Origin: Bradyrhizobium acaciae
GTDB lineage: Bacteria > Pseudomonadota > Alphaproteobacteria > Rhizobiales > Xanthobacteraceae
Length of the DNA: 64,000 bases
Assembly (NCBI RefSeq): GCF_020889785.1
Contig: NZ_JACMYK010000004.1
Location: forward strand, 1 to 64,000
Reading direction: 5' to 3'
The notes under the pieces are model-generated. The model searched no databases and was not told the origin of the DNA. It was given only the letters and a program-made list of their open reading frames with translations. Of the stretch, positions 19,143-28,364 are shown piece after piece. A program made the translations under genes and the position numbers. Each line of letters opens with the position of its first letter. Within the stretch, counting starts at the first letter, position 1.

Positions 19143-20318
19143 ATGGCATCCCTGCAGGTTGACGGCGTTCGGAAGAACTATGGCCCGACATCCGTCCTGC
19201 GGGGGGTGTCGCTGTCGATCGCGGACGGCGAGTTCCTGACGCTGTTGGGGCCATCGGGCTGTGGAAAGTCGACGCTGCTGCGCATCGTGGCCGGGCTCGA
19301 GGTGCAGGACGCAGGTTCAATTTCGATCGGCGGGCGTGCCGTGGATGGGCTGCGGCCAAAGTCGCGGGACGTTGCGATGGTGTTTCAGTCCTACGCGCTC
19401 TATCCCCATATGACGGTCGCCTCCAACATGGCGTTGCCGCTCCGGATGCGCCGTCTGTCGGCGATTCAGAGGGTATCTCTCCTCGGTCATCTGGTGCCTG
19501 GGCGCGCGCGGATCACCGCGGAAATCGAAGCGGAGGTGACGAGAGTGGCGCGCTCGCTCGGCATCGCCCATCTGCTGGGCCGCAAACCGGGACAGCTCTC
19601 CGGCGGCCAGCGGCAACGCGTGGCCGTGGGCCGGGCGATGGTGCGCCATCCCGCCGTTTTCCTGATGGACGAGCCGCTGTCCAACCTCGACGCCGCTCTG
19701 CGAGTGCAGATGCGCGCCGAGATCAAGGAACTACATCGGCGGCTCGGCGCCACCTTCGTCTATGTCACCCATGATCAGGCGGAGGCCATGACCCTGTCGG
19801 ACCGGGTCGCAGTAATGCTTGACGGCGAGCTGCTGCAAGTCTCGCCTCCGCAAGACATTTATGCGGACCCCGATGACAGACGTGTTGCCGAATTCATTGG
19901 TTCGCCGAGGATCAACTTGCTCGATGGCGTGGTGCGTGAACGCGGCTTGATCGATGTTGCCGGGTCGACGCTCAGGATCAAGGCCGATGCGGCTGCCAGC
20001 GCACCTCTCACCCTCGGTATCCGCCCCGAGGCCCTTGAGCTCGCCGAACATGGCGGACCGGACACGCTAACTGGCTCCGTGCGGCTCGTCGAGCATATGG
20101 GATCTGATCTCTTCGTGCATCTTTGCCTGCCTGGCGTCGATCAGCCTGTGCTCGCGAGATTGCGGGCCGAACGCGCGCCCCAGATCGCATCTGGCCAGAC
20201 CCTGCATCTCGGCGTGCGGGCGGATCGGCTGCTGCTCTTTGCTCGCGACGGACGGCGATTGCGCCAGGATGTGGGACAGGGCCGGGGATCGATCGCGGCG
20301 GTCCGGGAGATCGCCTGA
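19143..20318 (+). CDS. ABC transporter ATPase, UgpC/MalK-like (CUT1 family)
   Basis: 391 residues. Walker A GPSGCGKST near residue 37, Q-loop VFQSYALYPH near 81, signature LSGGQRQRVAVGRA near 150, Walker B VFLMDEPLSNLD near 170, and H-loop YVTHDQAEAMTLSDR near 206. A C-terminal TOBE-type regulatory domain follows. About 25 extra residues sit between Q-loop and signature. It powers the importer whose permeases and binding proteins follow. Its stop and the permease start overlap (TGATG). It is the only ATPase gene in the region, so it probably serves both transporter copies. Confidence 0.92.
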   Translation: MASLQVDGVRKNYGPTSVLRGVSLSIADGEFLTLLGPSGCGKSTLLRIVAGLEVQDAGSISIGGRAVDGLRPKSRDVAMVFQSYALYPHMTVASNMALPLRMRRLSAIQRVSLLGHLVPGRARITAEIEAEVTRVARSLGIAHLLGRKPGQLSGGQRQRVAVGRAMVRHPAVFLMDEPLSNLDAALRVQMRAEIKELHRRLGATFVYVTHDQAEAMTLSDRVAVMLDGELLQVSPPQDIYADPDDRRVAEFIGSPRINLLDGVVRERGLIDVAGSTLRIKADAAASAPLTLGIRPEALELAEHGGPDTLTGSVRLVEHMGSDLFVHLCLPGVDQPVLARLRAERAPQIASGQTLHLGVRADRLLLFARDGRRLRQDVGQGRGSIAAVREIA

Positions 20319-21280
20319 TGAACAGGACCATCGTGCTTCCCGGCGCTGCCGACGAACCTTGCCCGATCGCTGGCGATCGGGCGTCGTTCCGCACGGAGCG
20401 CGGAGGAGGTCTTGCGCAAGCGCTGGCGGCCTGGACGCTGGCAGGGCCAGCCACTTTCTTTCTGGTGGTGCTGTTCTTTCTGCCAGTGACGGCGGTCTTC
20501 GTCATCGCTCTCACGGACTGGCAGTTCGGGTCCCGATCTCTTTCGTTCGTCGGCCTCGCCAACTTCCGACAGGTGCTTGCCGACCCGGGATTCAAGACTT
20601 CGCTCCTCAATACGATCCTCTACGTCCTGATCGTCGTGCCGGGCACGGTCGTGGTCGGTCTTCTGGTCGCGCTTCTTGTCGAAAGCGGCAAATCCTGCCG
20701 GTCCTTTTACCGGGCCGTCCACTTTCTGCCGTTCATGGCGACGATCACCGCCACGGCGATCGCCTGGGACGCGCTGCTGCATCCAACGATCGGCCTCGTC
20801 AACCAGACGCTTGCCGCCTTCGGCCTGCCGGTCGCCAACTGGCTGCGTGACGAAAATACCGCGCTCCCGGTGCTCGCCGTCATCGGTATCTGGCAGAACC
20901 TCGGCTACGCCATGGTGCTGTTCCTCGCCGGTCTCAAAAGCATCCCGCAGGACCTTTACGACGCGGCCGATATCGACGGCGCGGATCTTGGGTTCGACCG
21001 GCTGCGTACCGTCACGCTTCCGATGCTTGGTCCGGTATCCATGTTCGTCGTCATCGTCGTGGCGCTGAGGGCGTTCGAGACGTTCGACACCGTCAAAGTG
21101 CTTACGCAGGGAGGGCCCGGTCACGCGTCGGAAGTCCTGCTCTACACGCTGTATCGGGAGAGTTTCGAGTATCTGCACGCCGGATATGGTGCAGCGGTCG
21201 CCGTCGTCTTTCTCGCCATCGTCGTGACGCTCACGCTGATTCAGGTCCGCGCCATGGACCGAACGGTGCATTATCAATGA
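20318..21280 (+). CDS. ABC transporter permease 1, MalF/UgpA-like
   Basis: 320 residues with about six membrane helices. The EAA loop is visible near residue 215 (DLYDAADIDGADLGFDRLRTVTLPML). It forms half of the inner-membrane channel. The start at 20318 overlaps the ATPase stop. Only the first permease survives intact in this copy of the operon; the second is reduced to a remnant immediately downstream, while an intact second permease is at 27502. Confidence 0.92.
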   Translation: MNRTIVLPGAADEPCPIAGDRASFRTERGGGLAQALAAWTLAGPATFFLVVLFFLPVTAVFVIALTDWQFGSRSLSFVGLANFRQVLADPGFKTSLLNTILYVLIVVPGTVVVGLLVALLVESGKSCRSFYRAVHFLPFMATITATAIAWDALLHPTIGLVNQTLAAFGLPVANWLRDENTALPVLAVIGIWQNLGYAMVLFLAGLKSIPQDLYDAADIDGADLGFDRLRTVTLPMLGPVSMFVVIVVALRAFETFDTVKVLTQGGPGHASEVLLYTLYRESFEYLHAGYGAAVAVVFLAIVVTLTLIQVRAMDRTVHYQ

Positions 21281-21489
21281 GCATCATAGCGTCTGCCGAC
21301 AGCTGTCGCCGTTTGCCGCATTTCACCGACATGCCGTGCTGCCCGTCGGCGGAGCGCCTGGTCCCGTCGATCTCCGCTGATCGTATCACTTTCGCCAAGG
21401 TCGCCGCGCGAAAACGTTTCGGGGCTCTAGGACGGTTCGTCGGGACGGGCGGCGAAGCCGAGCACACGACGGATCAAGGGAGACGATCG
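21277..21489 (+). pseudogene. Remnant of permease 2 (internal deletion)
   Basis: The ATG at 21277 overlaps the permease 1 stop exactly as at 27502, and the start region aligns with that intact gene (HFTDMPCC here against FRHAVLL there, with similar DNA). The last ~80 bases align loosely with the end of the intact gene. About 600-700 bases of membrane-spanning sequence are missing. The frame remains open into the binding protein but cannot make a channel. Confidence 0.7.
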
Positions 21490-22755
21490 ATGTTTCCTTC
21501 GCGCAGGACGTTCCTGTCGATGGCATCTGCTGCGGCCGCAACGCCGGTGCTCAAAGCCCACGCGCGACCCCAGACAACGATCAGGCTCTGCTATGCTCCG
21601 GCCTCGCTCAAAGGCCTCTATGAGACGCTCGCGCGGCGTTTCATGGAGGCGCGGGCTGACATCGGGATCATTCTTGATGGTCCCGCGGTCGACTACGACA
21701 GTCTTGTCCAGCAGACGTTGCGGCAGAACATAACGAAGCAGCTGCCTGACATCACGCATCAGGGGCTGAACCAGATCCGCCCTCTGGCCGATCGCGGGAT
21801 CGCGGTGCCGCTCGACGGCTTTATCGCGGGCGATCCGGCCTGGAAAACGATCGGCGTCCCGGATGCCATGACGTCGTTCGCGCGCTACGGCGGGAAAACC
21901 TATGCGCTCCCGTTCGCGATTTCCGTTCCCGTGCTCTTCTACAACATCGATCTCGTCAGGAGGGCCGGTGGCGATCCCGACAACCTGCCCCAGGACTGGG
22001 ATGGCGTGATCGCGCTTGGCAGGAAGATCGCTGGCTTGGGCGAGGGCACCAGCGGCCTCTATGTCGAATACACCAACAACGGCTGGTCGTTCCAGACGTT
22101 GGTGGGCGCCTTTGGCGGCCGCATGATGAACGAGGACGAAACAGGGGTCGCGTTCGACGGCCCCGCCGGTCTTCAGGCGCTGCAATTGTTGCACCGTCTC
22201 GGAATAGAAGGTCAGCCTTCTCTTGAAAGGGATCAGGCGCGGCAGGCATTCCGGGCCGGAACGCTCGGTATACTCTTTGGCGCAAGCAGCGCCCTGAATG
22301 GCTATCAGCAGTCCGCCGCTGGCAATTTCGAGCTCAAGGTCGGACCGATCCCGGTCTCCGCGGAGACGGACAAACTGCCCGCCGCCGGCAACGGCATCGT
22401 CGTCCTGACTGACGACCCAGACAAGCAGAAGGCGTGCTGGGACTATATCAAGTTTGCCACAGGACCGGCCGGTCAGACCATCATGGTCGAGGCGACCGGC
22501 TACGTGCCGGTGAACCAGGCGGCGATCAGCGATCCTGGCGGGCTCGGCAGGTTCTTCGACCAGCACCCCGAACATCGCATCGCAAATGAGCGCATCACGA
22601 TGATGACCGGTTGGTTCTCGTTTCCGGGCGAGAACAACTCCAGGATCATCAAGACGATCGAAGATCACTCCTACCTCGTGGTCTCGCAGAAGCAGGATCC
22701 GGCCACAGCCCTTTCGAGCCTCAGGAAGGACGTCGATGCCCTGCTGCCACACTGA
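21490..22755 (+). CDS. ABC transporter substrate-binding protein, copy A
   Basis: 421 residues, family-1 extracellular solute-binding protein. The N-terminus has a twin-arginine export signal (SRRTFLSMASAAAATPVLKAHA), so it is probably exported folded to the periplasm. It belongs to the sugar-type (CUT1) importers, but with phosphonopyruvate hydrolase nearby the ligand may be a phosphonate conjugate (inference). It is nearly identical to copy B (28365-29630) in two internal tracts and clearly diverged at the N-terminus and around residues 230-300, which suggests gene conversion. Confidence 0.92.
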   Translation: MFPSRRTFLSMASAAAATPVLKAHARPQTTIRLCYAPASLKGLYETLARRFMEARADIGIILDGPAVDYDSLVQQTLRQNITKQLPDITHQGLNQIRPLADRGIAVPLDGFIAGDPAWKTIGVPDAMTSFARYGGKTYALPFAISVPVLFYNIDLVRRAGGDPDNLPQDWDGVIALGRKIAGLGEGTSGLYVEYTNNGWSFQTLVGAFGGRMMNEDETGVAFDGPAGLQALQLLHRLGIEGQPSLERDQARQAFRAGTLGILFGASSALNGYQQSAAGNFELKVGPIPVSAETDKLPAAGNGIVVLTDDPDKQKACWDYIKFATGPAGQTIMVEATGYVPVNQAAISDPGGLGRFFDQHPEHRIANERITMMTGWFSFPGENNSRIIKTIEDHSYLVVSQKQDPATALSSLRKDVDALLPH

Positions 22756-23298
22756 GCAAAGCTCGTCTGCGAGCGCCCGCAAGCCGTTGGCCGCCGCTGC
22801 TGCCAATCTTCCCTGCTTCGCGGAAATGACGAACCGAGAACGCGATGAATCCGCTCGAATACGCTCGCATCCGGAAAGCCGGGGATGTTCGCTTTATCTC
22901 TCTCGATCGACGCGCCCGCGATCCATGACGGGTCCGAGCAGGATGGCGGCTCCGTTCGCCTCGGGGCGAGCTGCCAGGGCGTCGTTTCCTGGAAACGAGC
23001 GTGGCGTGCATGGGACCGACAAGCGGTCTCGCAGACTGCCGGGCGACGGTTCGCATCGAGCGGGAGGACCGCGCTCGTGCGGACGCGCAGGGATCTCGTC
23101 CGCGGAGCGCCTACGGTCCTGATGTGCCGGCTCAAAACGAAGCGCGGGCGAGAGGAGGAAGCTCCTCGTGGCGAAGCTCGAGGCGTCGACGATCGCAGCG
23201 AGCATGATCCAACGGCCGGAATCCAGCTCCAAAAGGCCCGTGGCGTGATTAGCGCGCAAGGAGACCCGCCAAGATGAAATTACCAGGAGACGTCAGGC
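22756..23298 (+). pseudogene. Probable remnant of a PHP-type metallohydrolase gene
   Basis: In operon copy B the binding protein is followed by a 905-residue metallohydrolase. Here, at 22845, a start codon opens MNPLEYARIRKAGDVRFISLDRR, resembling that protein's N-terminus (KPIQPDL, then PRFISIDL), and stops after 27 codons. The remaining ~370 bases are scrambled. The order and spacing support a deleted copy of the same gene. Confidence 0.5.
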
Positions 23299-23997
23299 AT
23301 GCAGCTGATTGATCTAAGCCGCGAACTACACCATCGCGCCCCGGCGCCCCATATGCATCCGCCGATCATCATGGGAGTCTGGAACGATCACGACGAGATC
23401 AAGCAGGCCGGCGCGACGCGATTCACCTCGAAATCCTGGGCGCTGTCGCTTAGCGACCATTCGGGAACCCATGTGGACGCGCCTTGCCATTTCAACCCGG
23501 ACCCTCGTGCGCCCTCGATCGACCAGATTCCCCTGGAGGATTTCTATACCGAGGCGATCTGCCTCGATCTATCGCATGCACCGTTGAGGCATGAGATCAC
23601 GGTTGCCAAGATGGAAGAGGCTCTCGTGCGATCAGGCCAGCAGATCAGGCCGCGCGACACCGTGCTCATCGAGATGGGCGTGAACCGACGCCTGTGGGGG
23701 ACGCCCGGCTATCTGCACGACTTTCCTGGCCTTCATGTCGATGCCGTGCATTGGCTCGCCGACCGCAAAATCCTGATGTTCGGCGTCGAGGCGATCAGCC
23801 CGGCACCGGAAGGCGAGGCCAATTACAAAGCGCACCTCGCCTGCGCGGCCCGCGGCATCACGCATATCGAGTGCATGTGGAATCTCGACAAGCTCGTCGG
23901 CAAAGGCCGATTTCGCTTCATCGGATTTCCGCTCAGGATCCGCGGCGGTACTGCGAGCCCGATCCGCGCGGTTGCCGTCCTGAATGAACAGGGCTAG
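23299..23997 (+). CDS. Cyclase family protein (KynB-like metal hydrolase)
   Basis: 232 residues. The family metal-binding signature is present near residues 51-63 (SDHSGTHVDAPCHF). Relatives are arylformamidase (KynB) and isatin hydrolase, which hydrolyse amide or lactam bonds with a divalent metal. A purine-rich GGAG lies upstream of the ATG. It is placed between the transporter and an AtzG/amidase pair, all co-directional, so it probably removes an acyl or amide group from the imported compound (inference). Confidence 0.88.
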   Translation: MQLIDLSRELHHRAPAPHMHPPIIMGVWNDHDEIKQAGATRFTSKSWALSLSDHSGTHVDAPCHFNPDPRAPSIDQIPLEDFYTEAICLDLSHAPLRHEITVAKMEEALVRSGQQIRPRDTVLIEMGVNRRLWGTPGYLHDFPGLHVDAVHWLADRKILMFGVEAISPAPEGEANYKAHLACAARGITHIECMWNLDKLVGKGRFRFIGFPLRIRGGTASPIRAVAVLNEQG

Positions 23998-24290
23998 CGG
24001 GTCGATGCTCCGTTTGATGCGATCGCGGGCCGCGGCGGGCCATCTACAGTCGCGAGCTCGCGTCCGTCATGCGGGGACAGCGTCGCTTTCGGGCAGAACC
24101 CGGCGCTGCGCCTTCGGTCTTTCGCGAGTGTCCTGCATTGCGCACCGCTCATCCCGGTTCGTCATGACCGATAGCGAAGATGCTGCTGACCTTTGCTCGC
24201 ATGACCGGAGGGAAGAATGCCGCGGGCGGATCGCCCGAGCATTCATTGCCTGATGGACGGTGACAAAAGGAGGGCGTTGAGCGCATTCAC

Positions 24291-24497
24291 ATGCTGAAAA
24301 AGGAAACCATATCCGATTTGGCGAACGAGTTGCACGGTTTGCCATTGGAGGAGCCGCGTGCGGCGGCGCTTGCTGATCATGTCGTCCGGTTGAATTCGCT
24401 TGTCCGGGCGAGCGCATCGCAGCTGGCAAGAGGTGATGAGCCGGCGCAGTTCGCCCGGATGCTGGCACTGCAGAAGCGCCCGAGGGCTTCGTCGTGA
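24291..24497 (+). CDS. DUF4089 small subunit, AtzG-like
   Basis: 68 residues, helical, with the pattern of AtzG/DUF4089 proteins (short helical protein encoded directly before an AtzE-type amidase). In the cyanuric acid pathway AtzG is required for assembly and activity of 1-carboxybiuret hydrolase AtzE. Its stop overlaps the amidase GTG start, implying coupled translation and a complex. GatC-like subunits of other amidases are the alternative. Confidence 0.75.
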   Translation: MLKKETISDLANELHGLPLEEPRAAALADHVVRLNSLVRASASQLARGDEPAQFARMLALQKRPRASS

Positions 24498-25906
24498 CGG
24501 GGGATATCACGTCGTCGGGCCTGTGCGAGCTGGCGGACGCGATCAAACAACGCCGCATATCGTCCTACCAGGCGGTCACGGCCTGTCTCGACCGGATCGA
24601 TGCGTGGCAACCGCGCATAAACGCTTTTGTCGCGATCAGTCGGGAAGAAGCGCTGGCTTCGGCCCGTCATGCCGACCGCAGCCTTGCTGAAGGTCGCATC
24701 CTCGGTGCCCTGCATGGCGTGCCGCTTGCGCACAAGGACATGTTCTCGAGAGCCGGCCGGGCCTCGAGCTGCGGCACGCGGACTTTTTCAGGCGAGATCG
24801 CGAGCGAGACCGCGACCGTGCTGCAGCGGCTGGACACGGCCGGCGCTATCGAGATCGGGACCCTCAACATGACCGAGCTCGCGGGCTTCGATACGCCGGG
24901 CGAGGAGCCGTTGGGGGCATGCCACAACCCGTGGAATACGCAAAAATTCAACCCAGGCTCATCGTACGGACCGGCTTCCGCGCTGGCCGCCCGCCTGACC
25001 TTCGGCTCTCTTGGATCCTGCACGGGAGGATCAATCCGGATTCCCGCTGCCGCATGCGGTGTGGTGGGGCTGAAGCCGACCTCTGGCCGGGTCAGCCGGC
25101 ATGGCGCACTCACTCGCTCCTGGTCTCTCGATACGATCGGGCCGATGGCGCGCACGGCCCGCGACGTGGCCAGAATGCTCGGCTGCATCAGTGGCTTTGA
25201 TGCGCGTGATCCGACCTCCAGCGACGAAGCCGTTCCGGATTATGAGGCTGGCCTTTCCATAAGGCTCGTCGGGATCCGCGTTGCCGTCCAGCGGCGGTTC
25301 TGGTCCACGGTGGATGACCATGTGGCCGATGCATTGGCCAGCCTCCAGGAAGCTTTGGCGCGCGAAGGCGCCGCGATCGAGCCGAAAGATCTTCCTGACG
25401 GGCACCTGCTTTGGGACCTCGCCTCGGTGCTCAGCGATTGCGAAACCGCGACCGTGTTCGGCCACCATCTGCGCCAGCACGGCGCCGAAATCACGCAGCC
25501 CAATCGCGATCAGCTGCAGCGCGGCAACTTCATCCCGGCGACGCGTTATCTCGAGGCGCTGGCGTTGCGGGGGCGCTACCTGCGTGAATTCTGTGAACAG
25601 GTATTCGCGGATGCGGATGTCCTTGTAACGCCGGCCTTGCCAGTTTCGCCGCCGACGATCGACGAGATGCGCGACCGGCGCTTCGCCGAAGACTTCAACC
25701 GCAGCCGCGTCGTCAACATCTACACAAGACCCTTCAACTATCTGGGGCTGCCCGCACTGACGGTGCCTTGCGGTTTCACCCCGGACGGAATGCCGGTCGC
25801 CTGCCAGCTCGTCGGCCGGCCATTCGACGAAGTCACGCTCCTGGCCGTCGCCCACGCCTATCAAGGCGTCACCGACTGGCACCTCCGACTGCCACCAATT
25901 CATTAA
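24494..25906 (+). CDS. Amidase-signature enzyme, AtzE-like
   Basis: 470 residues. The Ser-cisSer-Lys triad is visible: Lys81 (PLAHKDMF), Ser156/157 in PGSSYG and the nucleophile Ser180 in CTGGSIRIPA. The GSS segment has Pro-Gly instead of the usual Gly-Gly. These enzymes hydrolyse amides in the cytoplasm; with an AtzG partner, biuret-like or carbamoyl-type amides are plausible. Five further genes of the same orientation surround it, so it is part of the catabolic operon. Confidence 0.88.
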   Translation: MTGDITSSGLCELADAIKQRRISSYQAVTACLDRIDAWQPRINAFVAISREEALASARHADRSLAEGRILGALHGVPLAHKDMFSRAGRASSCGTRTFSGEIASETATVLQRLDTAGAIEIGTLNMTELAGFDTPGEEPLGACHNPWNTQKFNPGSSYGPASALAARLTFGSLGSCTGGSIRIPAAACGVVGLKPTSGRVSRHGALTRSWSLDTIGPMARTARDVARMLGCISGFDARDPTSSDEAVPDYEAGLSIRLVGIRVAVQRRFWSTVDDHVADALASLQEALAREGAAIEPKDLPDGHLLWDLASVLSDCETATVFGHHLRQHGAEITQPNRDQLQRGNFIPATRYLEALALRGRYLREFCEQVFADADVLVTPALPVSPPTIDEMRDRRFAEDFNRSRVVNIYTRPFNYLGLPALTVPCGFTPDGMPVACQLVGRPFDEVTLLAVAHAYQGVTDWHLRLPPIH

Positions 25907-25932
25907 ACACGCTTCAAACAGAGAAAACGATC

Positions 25933-26985
25933 ATGAGACGACCGGAAACCGGACTGCTGTACGCAGGCGAAGAGCGTGCCGAGTTAGCTGGAATAGCTGG
26001 CCTGAAGTACTTCAGAGATGGAAGCCACGACCGTCCGCTTGTAGTATTTTTGCCCGGTGGGGTGCATCTGGCTCGCATTAGTTACGGCGATCCATGTTCC
26101 GATCGGACCGACTTCCTGGATCACTGGCTCGAGCAAGACGGTCTAGGGCTCCTTGCCCTGTCGTATCCGACCGATCACCCTTGCGTTGGCGCGATCGCCC
26201 CTGACCTGACCATCGCGGGTTGGGCGAACTGGATTGCTTCCGTGACTTCCGAGGTCCTTCGCGAAACGCCAGACCGTCCTGTCGTGGTCGCGATGTGGAG
26301 CATGGCCGGTCGCTCGGTCGCCGCCGTCAACACAGCACTAAAGGCCCGCGGTATCGATGCCGCCTGCTTTCTGTCGCTGGCCGCTTCGCCGCCGATCGCC
26401 GGGCTCAATTTCGTACAACGGGGTGGCGATCCGCTGACGCCGGACGGCCTCTGGACAGGAGGCGTGTATATAGATGGGTTTCTGCCAAGCCTCTCGTATC
26501 AAAATCAGATCAATGGTCACAGGATTCTCGACGAGCAATCGTATCTCGAAAATTATCTCTGCAACACGCCCGTCATGCTCCGCGGAACTCCCCAACGTTT
26601 CTCGGGTGGGAGTCCGTTTTGGAATTTCGAGCACGCTCATGACGATATGAAGGCCTCTTCCTTCTCCGAATTTCCGTTGACCGCGACGATCAGTCCCACG
26701 GATCGGTCCGACGACGGGCACGCGCTGGGTGACCGGATCAACTGGAATTTCTTCAATATACAGAAGATACGCGCGCAAGCCCACGCGCTCGATTTCGATG
26801 CCGCACGGTGGAGGGAACTACGTGCCTTGACCCAGACGCTTCCCTCGCGTTTATCCAGAGACGTCGTTGGCGGGCATTTCTTCTTCGTAGGCGCACGCGG
26901 GGCTGAGCAAACAGCTCGTCATATCACGGATTTGTCTTCCGAGGTGCGCAAGCTTCGCGCCGAAATCAGTGCGCTGCTGGAATGA
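25933..26985 (+). CDS. Alpha/beta-hydrolase-like protein, copy A
   Basis: 350 residues starting at the ATG at 25933. Features resembling an alpha/beta hydrolase: VVFLPGGVHLARI near residue 40, a nucleophile-elbow-like AMWSMAGRSV near residue 122, and a late His in GGHFFFVGARG near residue 315. The elbow lacks the last Gly of GxSxG. It is a full-length paralogue of the protein at 32499-33608. Function unknown; as both lie in the same catabolic region, cleavage of an ester or thioester of the imported compound is a guess. Confidence 0.65.
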   Translation: MRRPETGLLYAGEERAELAGIAGLKYFRDGSHDRPLVVFLPGGVHLARISYGDPCSDRTDFLDHWLEQDGLGLLALSYPTDHPCVGAIAPDLTIAGWANWIASVTSEVLRETPDRPVVVAMWSMAGRSVAAVNTALKARGIDAACFLSLAASPPIAGLNFVQRGGDPLTPDGLWTGGVYIDGFLPSLSYQNQINGHRILDEQSYLENYLCNTPVMLRGTPQRFSGGSPFWNFEHAHDDMKASSFSEFPLTATISPTDRSDDGHALGDRINWNFFNIQKIRAQAHALDFDAARWRELRALTQTLPSRLSRDVVGGHFFFVGARGAEQTARHITDLSSEVRKLRAEISALLE

Positions 26986-27382
26986 AAGTCCTGTACGACC
27001 AGGGGTCCATAGAGCACCTGAGGCAAGCTTTCCTGAATCGCCGCGATAGCGGACGCGTTCAAGACTGCGATCCGCAATGCGCGCGAGATCATCATGTGCG
27101 TGATCCGGCACTGGGTTCCTTTTCGTCTGGATTGGAAGTGCTCATAAGCCGAGCGCCGTCCGCGGACAGACGAACGCTGGATTTGTCGCCTGAAACTCAT
27201 TTCGACCTTTGAGGAGCAAACGCCGGCCCCTGAGGCATCGCATTTGCGCAACAATGGATCGAATTATTCGATGTGTGTCATCCACTCGTAGCAATGCGGG
27301 TGTGTTTGCTCTCCCTTAACGGCGACGCGTTCGATCACAAACGTTGCAGCCGTGCTTCGCAAGGGTTCGATGGGTAGTGGCT
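26986..27382. other. Spacer between the two operon copies
   Basis: About 400 bases. The middle contains the perfect palindrome (27258-27272) and flanking sequence shared with 19039-19080. No gene was recognised. Confidence 0.5.
27258..27272. promoter_or_regulatory. Candidate LysR operator, copy 3 (perfect palindrome)
   Basis: ATCGAATTATTCGAT: ATCGAAT, a central T, then ATTCGAT, an exact inverted repeat that fits the T-N11-A form of LysR sites. It lies 230 bases upstream of permease 2, the start of operon copy B. Related sites occur at 16527 and 19039. Confidence 0.65.
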
Positions 27383-27505
27383 ATGGACGCGCGTCTATTG
27401 AGAGCATCAGAACTGGCCGGGGACGCAGCTGTGGTTTCCGCCGTGGTCACGACGCTCGCCATGCCCCAGGCCCGCGCCATGGACGGCGCGGTGCGCTGCC
27501 AATGA
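27383..27505 (+). pseudogene. Remnant of permease 1 C-terminus
   Basis: The reading ends QARAMDGAVRCQ and stops, aligning with the end of intact permease 1 (QVRAMDRTVHYQ), and the stop overlaps the next ATG in the same way. Only about 35 codons remain, and the ATPase that should precede it is gone. This marks operon copy B as a 5'-truncated duplicate. Confidence 0.75.
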
Positions 27506-28347
27506 ACAGCATCACTTCGACGGGCCGCCTGTCGCCAGCTGGCGCGGTGTTTCGGCATGCCGTACTGCTTGTCACCGCCACTTTGATGCTCGCTCCCTTC
27601 GTGTGGATGGTGCTGCTGTCGATCAAGCCGCCAGGCGAAATCTTCCGCGCTTCCTTCTGGCCCACGCAGTTCCACGGCGTCGAGAATTACACCAAGGCGC
27701 TCACCGAGGCGCCGCTGCCGCGCTATTTGGGCAACGGCCTCATCGTCTGTACGCTTATCCTGTCGCTCCAGATCATCGTTTGCGCACCTTGCGCATATGC
27801 GCTCGCCAAGCTTCGCTTTCCTGGCCGGGACCTGCTGTTCGGCATGGTCCTGATCGGTCTGCTGCTCCCGCAACAGGTACTTTCCCTGCCGCTCTTCATC
27901 CTCGGCTACCAGCTTGGGATCCTCAACACCTACGCGGCGCTCGTCTTCCCCTACGTCGTCTCGCCCTTCGGCATCTTTCTGTTCCGGCAGTTTTTCAAGA
28001 CCGTTCCTGACGACGTGGTCCACGCCGCGCGTCTCGACGGCCTTTCCGAGCTCGCGATCGTCTTGCGGATCATGCTGCCGATGGCTCTGCCGGCGATCGT
28101 CGCCTTCTCGATCTTTTCAGTCGTCGGTCACTGGAACGATCTTTTTTGGCCGCTGATTGCGGTGCGCGACCAGTCGCTGATGCCGCCGCCGCTTGGCATC
28201 ATGGCCTTCAAAAACGGGGAGGCCGGCAACGACTACGGTCCTCTCATGGCGGCATCTACGCTCGTCGTGCTGCCTCTTGTCATCGCCTTTCTTGCTGCCC
28301 AGCGCTGGTTCGTCGAGGGCCTGACTGGCGGGGCCGTCAAACAATAG
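27502..28347 (+). CDS. ABC transporter permease 2, MalG/UgpE-like
   Basis: 281 residues with six predicted helices and the EAA loop near residue 185 (VHAARLDGLSELAIVLRIMLPMALP). It is the second half-channel of a CUT1 importer. It has no ATPase or intact permease 1 beside it, while copy A lacks this gene. The two gene sets together make one complete transporter. Confidence 0.92.
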   Translation: MNSITSTGRLSPAGAVFRHAVLLVTATLMLAPFVWMVLLSIKPPGEIFRASFWPTQFHGVENYTKALTEAPLPRYLGNGLIVCTLILSLQIIVCAPCAYALAKLRFPGRDLLFGMVLIGLLLPQQVLSLPLFILGYQLGILNTYAALVFPYVVSPFGIFLFRQFFKTVPDDVVHAARLDGLSELAIVLRIMLPMALPAIVAFSIFSVVGHWNDLFWPLIAVRDQSLMPPPLGIMAFKNGEAGNDYGPLMAASTLVVLPLVIAFLAAQRWFVEGLTGGAVKQ

Positions 28348-28364
28348 ATCAATGGAGCCGATCG

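Noticed and set aside
20141..22806. Long minus-strand ORFs opposite the transporter genes
   Set aside because: They are high-GC antisense frames opposite strongly recognisable permease and binding-protein genes, with Arg/Asp/His-rich translations.
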